A stretch of DNA of 33,685 nt from Pholiota molesta (GCA_014925825.1 JACGCK010000361.1:1-33685); one strand, 5' to 3'; numbered from the stretch's first letter, positions 1-11,004 are shown. Program-made: numbers and translations. Notes: generated by a model not told the origin, from the sequence alone.

Positions 1-57
1 TGCGCGCTTGCCATGACGTCTAATTGCGCGTGAACCTAAGTTGACCGATTCTTGTAG

Positions 58-615
58 TCCATCGTCATGCGCGACCGTGATACCGGCCGCTCCCGTGGAT
101 TTGGTTTTGTCACGTATAGCTCTGCCCAAGAAGCTGAAGCTGCTATCAGTGGATTGAATGAGCAAGAGCTCGACGGTCGTCGCATCAAAGTCAACCTCGC
201 TAACGCCAGGGGCGGAGGAGGAGGCGGAGGAGGAGGTACGCACTTTCATCGCTTCAGCCTTTAGCGTTCATCTAACACCCTGTTCTCCATTTTAGGAGGC
301 TACGGTGGAGGAGGAGGCGGATACAGCGGAGGAGGAGGTATGTTTTCTGGCATTTCTGTGATGAGTATCTGTGGCTGATATTTCTGAGAAGGCGGCGGTT
401 ACCAAGGCGGAGGCGGCTACCAAGGCGGAGGCGGCTACAAAGGTGGTGGCGGCGGCTACCAGGGCGGTGGAGGCTACCAAGGCGGTGGCGGATACCAAAG
501 TGGTGGTGGAGGCTACGGCGGCAGCGGCGGAGGCGGCTACTCGAACCAAGGTTTGTGATCGTCGACATGGACGCCCCGCAACTGGACTCATGGCATACTT
601 CCAGGCGGATACTAA
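58..615 (+). CDS. Glycine-rich RRM RNA-binding protein (5' partial)
   Basis: This is the 3' portion of a small RNA-binding protein. Exons are 58-235, 296-337, 392-550 and 605-615. The first visible exon follows an acceptor (cttgtag, 51-57), so the start codon and the first half of the RRM lie outside the window. The exon carries the RNP1 motif RGFGFVTY and the end of the RRM ([12 protein letters not shown]). After it comes a tail of about 75 residues made of GGGGY, GGYQ and [11 protein letters not shown] units. Single-RRM proteins with Gly/Tyr tails are known as glycine-rich RNA-binding or cold-inducible RNA-binding proteins, which act as RNA chaperones and in stress granules or splicing. That role is inferred from family. 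All introns are phase 1 and interrupt glycine codons. A long frame at 272-619 on the other strand is only a shadow of the glycine codons. Confidence 0.88.
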
Positions 616-1314
616 TCACCTGGCCGCTGCTGATGATAAAAGGATTTGGAGCCTCAACATACTTCTCATTTCAAGTCATCGTAACCTTGCGTTGGGCCTC
701 AGTTGCTATGATCACTTTTCGCTCCTTACATTGAAGTTTTCGTGTCTTTTCATCTGCACCACCCTCTGATCAGTGTATGTACCATTGTAACAGTATGTCC
801 TTGCATACAATGCATCTTTTGTCGATTTGCGCCTAAATATTTCATTGATAAACACACCCGGGTATGATGCCTAATTGAAGGGCACTGTCTTCGTTAACGA
901 AAGTGCGCAGTGGAAAATTTAAAGAGACCTCGAAAACGGGCAAAACAGCCTGTGACGCATTTCCACAAGCGGCATCACAGGCGGGCTCAGTCACCAGTTC
1001 TAGTTCTGGTGTATCTCTGTGGATGCTAATGGAGGATATCGATACCAATCCATAACTTGAATGGTGGTGAAACACAGTGCAGTTATTTGCTAGTAGGCTG
1101 TAGCATTAGCCAAAATTTACCAGACACGTATATAGTTTGCACCCTCTTCGTCAATTCTTGACAATTATGTTGTCGGGACTCGGCGGTCATTGGGCTCAAA
1201 TGCAGTCCGGCTCGTCCGAGAGCCAATTTGGATGTTTTTTTTTTATAAAATGAGCATGTCATACACTGGCTAGAGTACAATATCAAATAGTAACTGCAAG
1301 TGCCGCAGGGTTTT

Positions 1315-1341
1315 CACCATCATGATCAAATCATGATGGTG
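1315..1341. repeat. Perfect inverted repeat, 11-bp arms, 5-bp loop
   Basis: The left arm CACCATCATGA and right arm TCATGATGGTG are exact reverse complements around TCAAA. It sits about 380 bp upstream of the HMG-box start codon and about 700 bp after the RRM stop. It could be a binding site for a dimeric regulator, a hairpin, or chance. Confidence 0.85.
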
Positions 1342-1592
1342 CTGAATTTCTTACTTCTTATTAGGCGCGCAGAGAAAATTGAGCATTCTAAGAACTCACA
1401 CTAAAAGAATCATCTTATTTTCGATACTTTATTTCTCTTCTTCTCTTTTGTTTTATTTTGCTTGTTAACTTGGTAATCGGAGAGTATTGAAGCTTCTTAT
1501 CGGAGTGGATTTAAATTATTTAATTAATTATTATTTTCATCACCGCGAGGCTCGGCGTTCAAGATTGTAGACCGTGACGCAGTGTTTGGTAA

Positions 1593-1597
1593 CCAAT
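1593..1597 (+). promoter_or_regulatory. CCAAT box
   Basis: CCAAT lies within AACCAATCAA, about 125 bp upstream of the ATG of the HMG-box gene, at a usual distance for an HAP/NF-Y site. The motif is short, so it is suggestive only. Confidence 0.4.
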
Positions 1598-1720
1598 CAA
1601 AGCGTGTGAAAGGTGAAGTGTGAGAGCTTGAAAGGCGCGGTTCGTCTTTCTCTTTCATCTCCTACCATCACCACCCCCCACTCCCTTCCCCTCATCCCTC
1701 CCCTTCATCCCCTCTCCGCT

Positions 1721-3172
1721 ATGCCGCCTATACGCGGTGGATCCGCGTCTTCTTCCACACCACCAAATCCCCCCCAAGCACACGTGCCTAGGCCGCCAAA
1801 TGCCTTTATGCTCTACCGCAAGAATATGTCCGCTCAAATGCCTGGCCCTGGACCCGGAAAACCACGCCTGAGTCAAGGAGATCTTTCACGACATCTAGCC
1901 CAAACGTGGAGGGACCTACCCCCTAAAGACCGCGCGTTTTGGGAGCAACTAGCCGCGCTAAAAGATTCGGAGCACAAAGCCAAATACCCAAACTACAAGT
2001 ATCAACCAAAGAAGAAGGAGGAGAAGGCCCGTTTGGCAGAGGAGAGGAAAGCGGAAAAGAAGAGGGCAGCTGCCGCGAAAAAGCAATCTCGTTATCGGTC
2101 AACATCCAGCACCACGCCGGCCGCCGCAAATAATGCAACGCAGGTAGTTGCTCCGCTTCCGGTTCAGCCAGTCCCCTACTTCATCCCCGCTCCTCAGCAT
2201 TACATTCCTGTGCCATTTATAAGCAATGTCGACACTAGCGCACCGTCACCCCCAATGTCTGCGGCATCGACTCCAGGTCCGGATTCTTCTCTGAACGCGT
2301 CTCCAGCCCTTCAACATATGTCATTGATGTCGCCTGCTCCGTTGGCTCTTCACGATTCATCGCTTTCCTTACCCTTCATGATCGCGAGGCCACCTGCGCT
2401 GCCAACAGAAGCTTCAGATTATGTTGAGCCTGCCCACATAAACGCAGGAGATTGGAGCTTGAGTTCGACTGCTCATCAAAGCTCAAACTGGAACGAGTCC
2501 TTCGAGCCTACAGAGGTCAGTTTCAAAATTCCTTGCAGTTGATTATCTATTGACCTCATTTCTATTTTTTAGAACCATTCGCTATACTTTGATATATCTC
2601 AAGCTGATGCTCACCAGGTCAACACTTGGTTGAACGAACAAGGATCTTCTTCTTTGGAGGAGCAGGTCCAACAGCCGCAAGCTGGTAGCAGCCATCTTCA
2701 TGCCTATCGCTTGGAGGACTTCAACAACGCGGTTTCTGACTTCAATAGCGAACTTAGCGTTAGGGTCGGAAACTTACCCCCTCTAGAGGAATTTCCAAAC
2801 TACCCTGAAAGTGAATCTTACAATCAGTTTCGGACACAAGAGCCAACTTACTTCGATTTTGATTCATATGCAGACGACTCGGAATTCTCTCGTGAATTCT
2901 CTCAGTTTTTCGACATGCCGTATCTTCCGGAAGAATTTTCATTGGAGTACATGGACACTCACCCTGTACCAGATTTCACATCAGCAGATTTCAACGCTGC
3001 TCTTAACGTGGCTTTGCAGCCTGTCGAAAATGCTGTGGTGGCTTCCAGTAGTGTGGCTCAACCATACGTGCCTCCCTCTGGCGCTGCCAACTCTGGCAAC
3101 CGTAGAGTTGCCGCCACTTATAGGAAGGATTCTCTCTACTCTCTGGATCGGACTTCTCCTCTTCCAGCTTGA
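1721..3172 (+). CDS. MATA-type HMG-box transcription factor
   Basis: Predicted nuclear DNA-binding protein of 464 residues, exons 1721-2515 and 2573-3172. I chose the ATG at 1721 (MPPIRGG). The frame stays open upstream to 1613 but has no other ATG. Residues about 22-97 form an HMG box: VPRPPNAFMLYRK opens helix 1, then LSQGDLSRHLAQTWRDLPP, and YPNYKYQPKKK closes it. The RPPNAF opening and YKYQPKKK ending are typical of the MATA_HMG subgroup (mating-type and Ste11/Prf1-like factors). A Lys/Ala/Glu-rich basic helix follows (about 98-125), probably a nuclear localisation signal. The rest is Pro/Ser-rich and then acidic and aromatic, suggesting a trans-activation region. No homeodomain or pheromone genes are nearby, so this is not evidence of a mating-type locus. 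Target genes are unknown. Confidence 0.88.
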
Positions 3173-4063
3173 TTTTATCGATCTCCTCCGCTCAGCTCGC
3201 ATCCCATAATATGGGTCATTCACGAATTTCATGTCCCTCTAATTTCGCTTTCTGCCATTGTTGCTTTCACGTCCATTGCTTTCTTCTTGCGTCACCTCCG
3301 TTCAACGCAGTCCCTTGTCGTCTATTCATCGTTTTCGCAATCATCGTCGTATCTCAACCATATCTCTCACTCGCTTTCAAACAGTTTTATTATCTGCTCT
3401 GGTCAGACAGCAACCCCCGTATTTAATACCCTCACTCTATATAACTCTTAAATCTCGCTCGGAATAGTTCTCGTCTATGCTCTCTCGCTCCTCGTCTCTA
3501 TTGCTCATTTACGCATAAATGTTGTTCAAGTACCTACCTCTCTTGTCTATCACCCCAGTTACCTATCATCTCTCATTGTACAAGTATTCTCAATCAGAAA
3601 AGAAATTGTCTCCCGTACACAAAGACCATCGATTGAGTCGCTATTTAGCGCAAAAAAAAATGTGTAGTGCAGTTCACGGGCACCGATAATTTACGATAGT
3701 GCGCTCCGCGCCCTGCGCCCAAGCATCTTACTTATTCACTTTGAACAATGCGCGAGCGCCCAACTTCACCTGTGTTTCGCCATTGTTCACTGCAGTCTGC
3801 AGCAACACACCTTCTAGAGCCTCGTGTCGACGGCTAGTGATGGCCTGGAGCTCTGGGAGACGATCCGCGGACGCGGCCGACGCTAATACGGAGACAATGA
3901 AGATATACGTAAATCTCTCTCACGAGCAAGACCCAAATGGATATATATATATATCGGAGGGAAGCTATTTAAAGGTATAAAAAATCCTGAATTGTACTTA
4001 GCAATAATATGTTACTCGATAGCGAGAGGAGATGAGCATGATGGCATCGAAGATAAATAACTT
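3173..4063. other. Intergenic region between convergent HMG and ILV6 genes
   Basis: The 3' ends of the two genes point into this 890-bp stretch. It is pyrimidine-rich to about 3620 and GC-rich at about 3700-3900, with an (AT)7 microsatellite at 3941-3954. A frame at 3699-3980 (93 codons) has no recognisable domain, and I do not call it a gene. Confidence 0.55.
3941..3954. repeat. (AT)7 microsatellite
   Basis: Simple dinucleotide run in the HMG/ILV6 intergenic region. Confidence 0.9.
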
Positions 4064-5247
4064 TTAACCAGGGGGAAGGAGACTAGCATCTACAGAGCCG
4101 CCCTCGTCTTCTTGGAAAGTCTCCTCTTCTCCTGTCTTGATAGGCGTCCTGGGCATGGCCATGAGACCTATTGGTTGGGATGTGGTTAATAAATAAATGA
4201 CCATTTGGCTCAAGGCAAGTGCCCTACGCACCTGTGCGGGCAGCTTCAAGAATGCCGAACGGCTTGAGCAGACTGAGGAACGCCTCTACACGCGCAGTCT
4301 TTGCAGTAAGCTCGACAATCACGCTGTTCTCACTAACATCGACGATCTTCGCGCCGAACTGTTTCGCAAGCACCGAGATGGAGTGCAGATGCTGGTGCTT
4401 GAGACGCAGCGCCTGCGAGGGCGTCAGCTGGGGCGCTGCCGCCACCGGGTCGGCGCTGTGCTCGAAGTTGTGCGCAAGCACGGTTTCGCGCTCCATCTTG
4501 CCGTCGTCGTTAACGCGGCGTGGCTCGTGCGAGGGCCCGCCAACGAACTGCTCTTCGAGGTATTCAGAGCCGAGGATAGAGACCTTGGTGAGAAGGAGCT
4601 CGCGCGAGATCACTTTCGTCTCTGTATAGTCAAGGACGGCCCAGACAGGCACCTAACATAGCATTTCCGGTATCAGCATAAGAAAAAACATAAGGTTGTG
4701 AACAGACGAACGAGGTCTTCCAATTGCCTTCTTGCCTGTTCTACAACGCCGTCCTGGCCACTGAGAACAATGCACATGCGACTCAGGTCGCGAATCTCGG
4801 TCCGGCAGACGACCAACGAGTCAATGTTGAAACCTCTGCCAGCGAGGATTCCAGACACGCGCGAAAGGACTCCGGGTTCATTTTGGACGAGACAGTTCAG
4901 AATATGTCTAGAAGCAAGGTCATGAACATGAGCACGGCCAGGAAATGCGCGCATGTTGACACTTACTTTTTGAAGGGCTGGAGACTGGGAGGTGGGGTAT
5001 TGTAGAGGATGTTAGTTACGGCCTCCTCCGCAGACCGCGAGCGTGGCAGATCTGTAGCAGGGAGAGGCGGCGGCCGGATGCGTTGGGTCCTCTTGTAGTC
5101 GAGGGCGGAGGTGGAGTCGTCGATGGGTTTAGGGGGTTGGGGCGGCTTTGGCGCGCCATTCTCGGCGCGCCTGACGATGGCGGTGGTGGTGAATGCACGA
5201 CGACCTGAAGAGGCGATGCGCGCGCGCAGAATGGGAATGGCGGACAT
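4064..5247 (-). CDS. ILV6: Acetolactate synthase regulatory (small) subunit, mitochondrial
   Basis: Regulatory partner of acetolactate synthase (Ilv2), the first common enzyme of valine, leucine and isoleucine synthesis. In the family it stimulates the enzyme and gives valine feedback. The model has 333 residues: exons 5247-4967, 4907-4712, 4652-4232 and 4167-4064, all phases consistent. The N-terminus (MSAIPILRARIASSGRRAFT) is rich in Arg/Ser with no acids, as in a mitochondrial presequence. Residues about 94-165 form the ACT domain: NCLVQNEPGVLSRVSGILAG, RGFNIDSLVV, then RQLEDLVPVWAVLDYT. The C-terminal domain includes SRELLLTKVSILG, the linker typical of fungal forms, and FGILEAARTGLMAMPRTP. 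I chose ATG 5247; the frame runs open to 5265 without another ATG. Only 79 bp separate it from the COG5 stop upstream, so its promoter must be compact or overlap the COG5 3' end. Confidence 0.96.
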
Positions 5248-5326
5248 GGTAGAGGAACAGCGCAAGCTCTGACTCGAAATGTTGCGTTTAATTTTTGTAC
5301 ATATCCCGTTTAGGCAATCCTACATA

Positions 5327-8300
5327 CTATCTCCCAGCCGACTCAGAACCTGCACTTTGTAGCACTTCCCTCGCCAGTTCCACATATTCTACTGCCGCCT
5401 TCATGTCCTTGCCCTCTGTCTCTGCCATCTTCTCCCAGTGTGCCAGGCCGCTCTCCACGAGCGTCCATGCCTCTGCTTCAGAGTGCTCGTCCACCCATCG
5501 GACATATTCGGCCTCCTGCCATCCGTGCAGCTTGTGGGGAAGCGGGATCGGCGATCGAACCAAAACGTGATGCAGCACGATCAGCGGTGGCAGACCAGCG
5601 GTGTGGCTTCGCGACGCCAGCTCCTTATTCTCGAGGAAAAACAACGGGCTTTCCTTGGAGTCAGTAATCACAAATACATGTATATCGGCATGCCGGACCC
5701 ACCGCATCGCACGAAGTGCTCGGTATTCATCACCGATCAACTCCAAATGTCCTCCTCGTTTGGGTGCATTAACATCCACAATGAACGCGTTCAAGGCGAA
5801 CTCGAGCCCAGTCATGTCGCTGGCCATTTGGAGTTTACCGCTCTCTCCAAGAGGGCAGGCTATCGAAATATGGAGCACGAAAGTTCGTATGACAAATCTT
5901 ACAATCGAAGTAACCCTGTACACCTCGTTAGCACTACATTTAGTTCAGGCATCCTGAAAAAACAACTTACCACGTCCGTCCGTAATCACCAAGGTTGTAT
6001 CGATTAATTATTTCAGACTTGATGAACGAGAGTTTCTCAGTTAGTTCTTTGATGTATAAACTAGATCCGCCCATCCCAGGGTTGGCATCAGCCGATTTGG
6101 AAAAGTCGATACGATGAAGTTTGGCAATAATTGCACTCAGTTCGCGACGAATGGACACTGTAAGAGGATCCATGATGTGTTCGAAGAATTGATACATGTT
6201 CTGAAAAGGGATCATGAGAACAAGAACAGAACAAATTTACGGACTGACTGACTTGCAGACCTGGCTGTAAAGTGGCGAAGACATTTGCCGTATATTCCTC
6301 GTTGAGAGTAACAAGTCGGGCCCAAGTCTGGTACAAGAAGTTGGCTAAATTCGCGTTCGAAATGTGCTGAGGAGTAGCTGAGCCTCCAGATAGAGAGGTT
6401 GCGGCTCTTTCCCTTGAGAGCTTTTCATGTTTATCAGAATATCGACATAGAGTGTATTTCGCCAACAAAACATACCAAATTCTCCAACCTCTTCAAGATA
6501 CTATCCAAAGATGTTGCAGTGTTTTTGGCAACGGCCCTGACCAGCAGTGGATCGAAGCGCGCAGCATCAAGCTCGTTAACTACAATACGGGCAACATTAA
6601 TGCCTTCGCTAGCCCCCGGTGGAATCCGAACACCACCGGAGAACGCTTGGCCAACAGCTTCGTTAATCTTATTGGAAGAACGTGACAGATATTGAGCCTC
6701 AATCGCTGACAATGAACGAAGGAGAAGGATAGTTTCCGGGCTGAATTTTGTTATTATTAACAAGGCTTCGTGCGCTAAAAGAATTTTACCTTTGGTAGCT
6801 TTCGCTGTAAACTGTGTCGGTGTGAACAGCGATTTTAGCAAAGAAGTCGTGGAATAACCGCAACAATCGAGGATAACCCGCGGACAGCGTTTGTTGAAGG
6901 AACGATGATCCTAATGAAATATTTTATGGATACATTTTTTATTCAAAAAAATTATTCACTTACCTTTAGAAGAATCTTGGAAATGCTTTTGGAGTGAGCG
7001 GCTCAAGGACATCCAGAACGTGGTGCTTGGGTTGTTCTCCAGTACCTTGATATCAAACATAAGAGATGCAGTGACATTGACAGAGTGAGATAAGCCCAAC
7101 CTTCATCGCTTCCTCTAAGAAGACGACATGCGTCGTGGTGTCTTTCTTCAGCTTCAGGACCTTCTCAAGAGCATAGACCTTGTATTCAAAACCACAATCA
7201 CTAAGAGTGCAAGAAAAAGCCCAGAGTAACTGACCTTTATGCAGCAATCTGACATTTCTTGGAACATAGTCTCCAACCGTGTCCAAAGTGCGGCAGAAAA
7301 TTGCGGTGCGGTCACATTTGTAGGCTCAGTTCGCACACGAGACCTATACATCTGTGGAGTATTCGGGGTATTTGCAGGTGGTGGTTCTATTGTAAAACTC
7401 GTATTAATAAAAGTAGAATTAATTAAGAATGCAGCGAAGGTTTACCTTTTCCAGAAACATCCTTGGAGATCTTATTCAAATCGAACGTTCCGCGTATTCG
7501 ATCTTCGACGGCTTGGGACAGGTCAAGCAGGAGACTCTGCACGAGATTTGGTAGGACGCCAAGGTTATAAGCTGTTTGTAGGGAAGAGGCCAATAGGGTT
7601 TGGTTCTGTAGAATATGAGAACGTGGAGAATATGACGCGAAAAAGTGGACATACAAGTGTCGCTAGGCCACTCAGGACCATATTCTCCATTTCCGACGTG
7701 ATTATCCCTCGCGCATCGTCGATGAAAGCTTCATACGACGCGACGACTCTTATGGAACGCAGGGGTATAGGGGCCGTTTCAGATGATGGATTTTCTTGGT
7801 CGTTGCCTTCTTGAGTCTCAGAGGAATTGAGAAGAGTCCCTGTCAAGTCGTACAACACTTTAGGCCGAAGACCCACGTATTAACATGACGCGACGCACCA
7901 AGTTCTGCGATACTTAAAGCAGCCTTTGCAATGGCACGTTCCTTCTCGTCTTCGATGTCCTTTCCGTGTACAAGGGTTGCGGTCGCGAGTTCATCGGTCG
8001 GGGTTTTGTCAGAGCCCTTTATGCCCTGAATTTCGTTCATCTGCACTTGCAAACGTCGCGCAAGGATTACGAAACGTGAAGTGCGGCGCAGAACATCAGA
8101 TGCTTGGTGGAATCGCTGGAGCCTTGTAACCAGCGTCTGCAGCATTTCATAAGGAACATGGACCTTTACGCGAAGCCTGTGGTAGGATATTAACAGGGAC
8201 GGTGGTGTTATAACAGTGCGAGCTAACGCACCTGTCAACCGAGGTATCCAAGTCTCCCAAGCCAGCCCGGACAGACACAAGAGCCCCAGAAAGCGCGTTT

Positions 8301-8678
8301 GCATTCGAAGCTTGCGTTAGGAGATCTTCATGGTGAGCTGTGACCTCAACGACGAAAGTACATTAGTGCTGGTGTCCTCGACATCTAGAGGCACATACCA
8401 GGTTCCTAATCTGCTTCGACACATCTTCTATGCCGAAGGTCAACTTCGAGATGGCTACAGATATGTCTTCTTTGGCGATCGAATCTTGAACTGCGCCTTT
8501 GGATTGCGATGATGCTCTGGTGGCGACCTTGGAATCGGTAGGAGGGTATGTATCCGTTGCCAGGATAGCATTGGCATATTCATTTGGATCGAAGTCTGGG
8601 CTGGAAAAGGTTGAATAGTCTGCCGGTACGCTGTTAGATAGTTCATATGTAGATTGTGGTGAAGAACTAACCAGCCAT
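5327..8678 (-). CDS. COG5: Conserved oligomeric Golgi complex subunit 5
   Basis: Subunit of lobe B of the COG tethering complex, which catches retrograde vesicles at the Golgi. The model has 870 residues in 15 exons: 8678-8672, 8619-8399, 8344-8232, 8176-7899, 7857-7655, 7605-7446, 7386-7235, 7178-7101, 7045-6964, 6910-6790, 6740-6476, 6420-6253, 6200-5971, 5915-5703, 5648-5327. The N-terminal part has VTAHHEDLLTQA and the heptad-like stretch VPYEMLQTLVTRLQRF, then SDVLRRTSRFVILARRLQ, which is the COG5 family signature. The middle shows AYPRLL-type motifs (SAGYPRLLRLFHDFF), and the end has PLGESGKLQMASDM, YRALRAMR and WVDEHS, matching the COG5 C-terminus. The first exon is only 7 nt (ATGGCTG), so the start is inferred from splice fit. 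The intron at 7898-7858 is 41 nt and its exact borders are least certain. The intron 5702-5649 is 54 nt and stop-free. Confidence 0.93.
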
Positions 8679-8822
8679 TCTTAGTTATCCACGAAACATA
8701 GATGCTCTTCCTCCGAACGCATGTGCACTGCCACCAGCTGCCACCAAGGCCCCAAAGAAGGCAGTGACTGATGTCATGTCATAAGAGGTGCACCGTTCGG
8801 TGTTTCTTGAATTATACCCACC
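8679..8822. promoter_or_regulatory. 144-bp shared divergent promoter
   Basis: This is the whole space between the start codons of COG5 (minus) and the CipC-like gene (plus). Both genes must start transcription from this interval or from within each other. I see no clear TATA box. Confidence 0.6.
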
Positions 8823-10380
8823 ATGGCGTATTCCTACTATCAGCAAACAGCGCAGCCTGGGTGGGGAACGAGTCAGGTATTCTCTCAATCCTCTTCGACT
8901 CCTGATCATCTACTCATACACATTTCATCAAGTACCAATTCGGCCCGCCGCCGCCAGTTACTTTCCAGCCGCAACCATCTTGTGCGTTGAGATTGTCGTC
9001 GATCGTCCCACATACTGATATATATTTGTTTGGAACGGTTAGGGGGAGGCCCCGAATTTTATCGAGCGCACGCAGCGACTTCCGATCCGTAAGAAGACTG
9101 CTATTCGTGATCCGGCAAGCTCATCCACGTTTCACAAACAGGTATCTCTTCGATCATGCCTGGAATCGAGTTCGAGAGTACGGTGGCGCCCCTGCTGGCG
9201 GTATGGGTGTTGGTCTGCATGAGGCTCGACATTGGCACAGGCGTGCTTATGGTCCGCAGGTCAGTGTGTGAAACGGCGCTGAATGTGACTTAATTATTAA
9301 TTAAGCGCTCGGATTACTCATAGAATGAGGTTGCATATTTAGCCCCTGAGGAACTTGGACACGCCGCTGCATACGAAGCCTACAGGTCCTGGATTTATAA
9401 CAAGCAAATGTATGAACCTCTCAGCGGCGACATCGAAAGACAACGGGAAGCTCTGACGGGACTTGCGGTTGCAGAAGGTATTTGCCAAGCTCTTTTCTTG
9501 GTATCAATCAGGCGCTCATACACAGAACTTGATCAGCTACTCGATTGTTGCAATTTTCCTCTCATGCCATGGATCAATATGCGCGATTAGCCGCTACAGA
9601 AGCTGCGGCGCACACCGCCAACTATATATTCTATCAGGTAAATTATTAATAAAAGTGACAAGTACCCGTGGACTTTGACAACTAATCAAATATAACATAC
9701 ACCTCTAGACTCGGGAAGAAGACTACCGATCCCGGACCCGCTTCCGCACTGGGTCCTTGGATGACCCATACGCCCGCGATGATGAACTCTTATACCCATA
9801 CGCACACGCACGTTCTCGGTCTCGACATGCCAGATCGCACTCGCGGCACCGTTCCTACTCTCAGTCAGGCATGATGCCTCCATACCCAGGACAGGCATAT
9901 TCGTCTTCCTCAATTGCGGGTGTTCCACAGACAGCTTTTCCTAGCTATGGCGGCTATGGCGGAAGCCAGGTGGGGATGCCTGTAGAGCCATATGGCGCTG
10001 GATATGGCGCTGGCTATGGCGTCCCAATGTCCGCCGGATCTGCGTACGGCTCAATGGGCATGGGTATTAGTCCTTCTTATAGCGCGGGCATGGCCCCCGG
10101 AATGGCAGCCTCTTACACTGGTTCTAGTCTAGGAGTCCCAATGTATCCTCGATCTAGGAGCTCCTCTTTCTCTTATGCTCAACCAGCTGCCTATAACCCG
10201 CAACCTACTCCATATATGGGGACCGCAATGAGCATGCCAGTCGGAATCCCCAATACAGGAGGCCAGACCCTAGTCATCCAAAGGCCGCGAAAACATAAAC
10301 ATTCGAAGAGGTCAAGAAGCTCTGATCCTGACTATGACGATAGTCGTTCGCACCACTCTCACCGTTCATCTCGATACTGA
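8823..10380 (+). CDS. CipC/DUF3759-like protein with RS- and Gly-Tyr-rich tail
   Basis: Protein of 397 residues, exons 8823-8876, 8933-8981, 9043-9088, 9142-9259, 9324-9477, 9537-9637 and 9709-10380; all seven exons keep phase. Residues 1-45 are Tyr/Gln/Pro-rich (MAYSYYQQTAQ, FGPPPPVTFQPQP). Residues about 95-180 contain LGHAAAYEAYRSW, then EALTGLAVAEATRLLQ and MDQYARLAATEAAAHTAN, which resembles the helical CipC/DUF3759 domain (AAYEA followed by LAG-A-AE and basic/Ala helices). That domain is abundant in fungi and of unclear function. Residues about 195-215 are Arg/Ser/His-rich (HARSRSRHARSHSRH), about 216-340 are Gly/Tyr/Met/Ser-rich repeats (YGAGYGAGYG), and the end is basic (RKHKHSKRSRSS). 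The tail looks intrinsically disordered and may drive condensate or RNA association; this is inference. The domain assignment is from motif likeness only. Confidence 0.72.
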
Positions 10381-11004
10381 CCAAACTTTCAAACCAGAAA
10401 GTGTACTCTAACGATCTTATGTAGTTATATTTGCAATGACCTGCTCAATGCTGCCACCATGTGTTGTACGTTTGTATATCCGACATTTCTTTGGACTGAT
10501 TAATGTGTAAGGTTTTATATAGATAACAGGAGAAATATATTTCGTATACTTACTGCCGGAAGTTCTTGACCCAAGCTGCTGCGGCAATCATTGAAAGTAT
10601 TTACTATTAGTTCAAGTTGGAGGATCAGAAACACGCTGCAACTTGTGCTAAGGTAGATGTGCTCGTTGCCACTACTTGAATAATGCTGCACAGTCTGCAA
10701 CTTCAACTTGGGTCGGAGTCTTCAAATTATCTTGCCGCTCTTGCGATTCGCTTACATAGGAGGCTGGAGCAGATTTCCTTCCAAGGCTGTGCTGCATCAG
10801 CGCAATCATCTTGTTGCTCGTTTGAGAGTTTTCTCACGCCTTGAGCGTATATAAACCTCTGGGATGGCTGATGTTGACTTCCATAGGCTGGCCCTCACCC
10901 ACTGCGCTCCCCAACAAGCTTAATTGTCCGCAATACCAGAGTTGATCTCTGTACGCAAATTTCTATAAACTTTACCAGAAAACATCCCATCTACGAGCAT
11001 CATT
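10381..11004. other. Intergenic region before four-helix membrane protein gene
   Basis: No supported gene; short minus-strand frames only (for example 10515-10706). It holds the 3' flank of the CipC-like gene and the promoter of the next gene, including a TATA box at 10848-10855. Confidence 0.6.
10848..10855 (+). promoter_or_regulatory. TATA box
   Basis: TATATAAA about 150 bp upstream of the ATG at 11005, in the right orientation for the downstream membrane-protein gene. Confidence 0.5.

Larger units (their letters stand above)
616..1720. other. Intergenic: 3' flank of RRM gene and promoter of HMG gene
   Basis: No convincing gene. Only short frames occur (for example 842-1075 minus, 77 codons) with no recognisable domain. 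It holds an 11-bp perfect inverted repeat at 1315-1341, an AT-rich stretch around 1500-1545, a CCAAT box at 1593-1597, and a pyrimidine-rich leader (about 1640-1715) just before the HMG-box start codon. Confidence 0.6.

Noticed and set aside
272..619. Minus-strand ORFs under the glycine-rich exons
   Set aside because: They arise because GGN repeats on the plus strand have no stop complements on the other strand; composition (Arg/His/Leu-rich) is that of a shadow frame.
1721..3172. Part of a mating-type locus
   Set aside because: Although the HMG box is of the MATA type, no homeodomain, pheromone or receptor genes are in the window, and such HMG genes are common elsewhere in basidiomycete genomes.
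4197..4661. Plus-strand ORFs of 136-154 codons opposite ILV6
   Set aside because: The minus strand here encodes the conserved ILV6 C-terminal domain with proper splice sites; the plus frames have no family features.
5438..6007. 189-codon plus-strand ORF opposite COG5
   Set aside because: It overlaps the well-supported COG5 C-terminus on the other strand and shows no domain.
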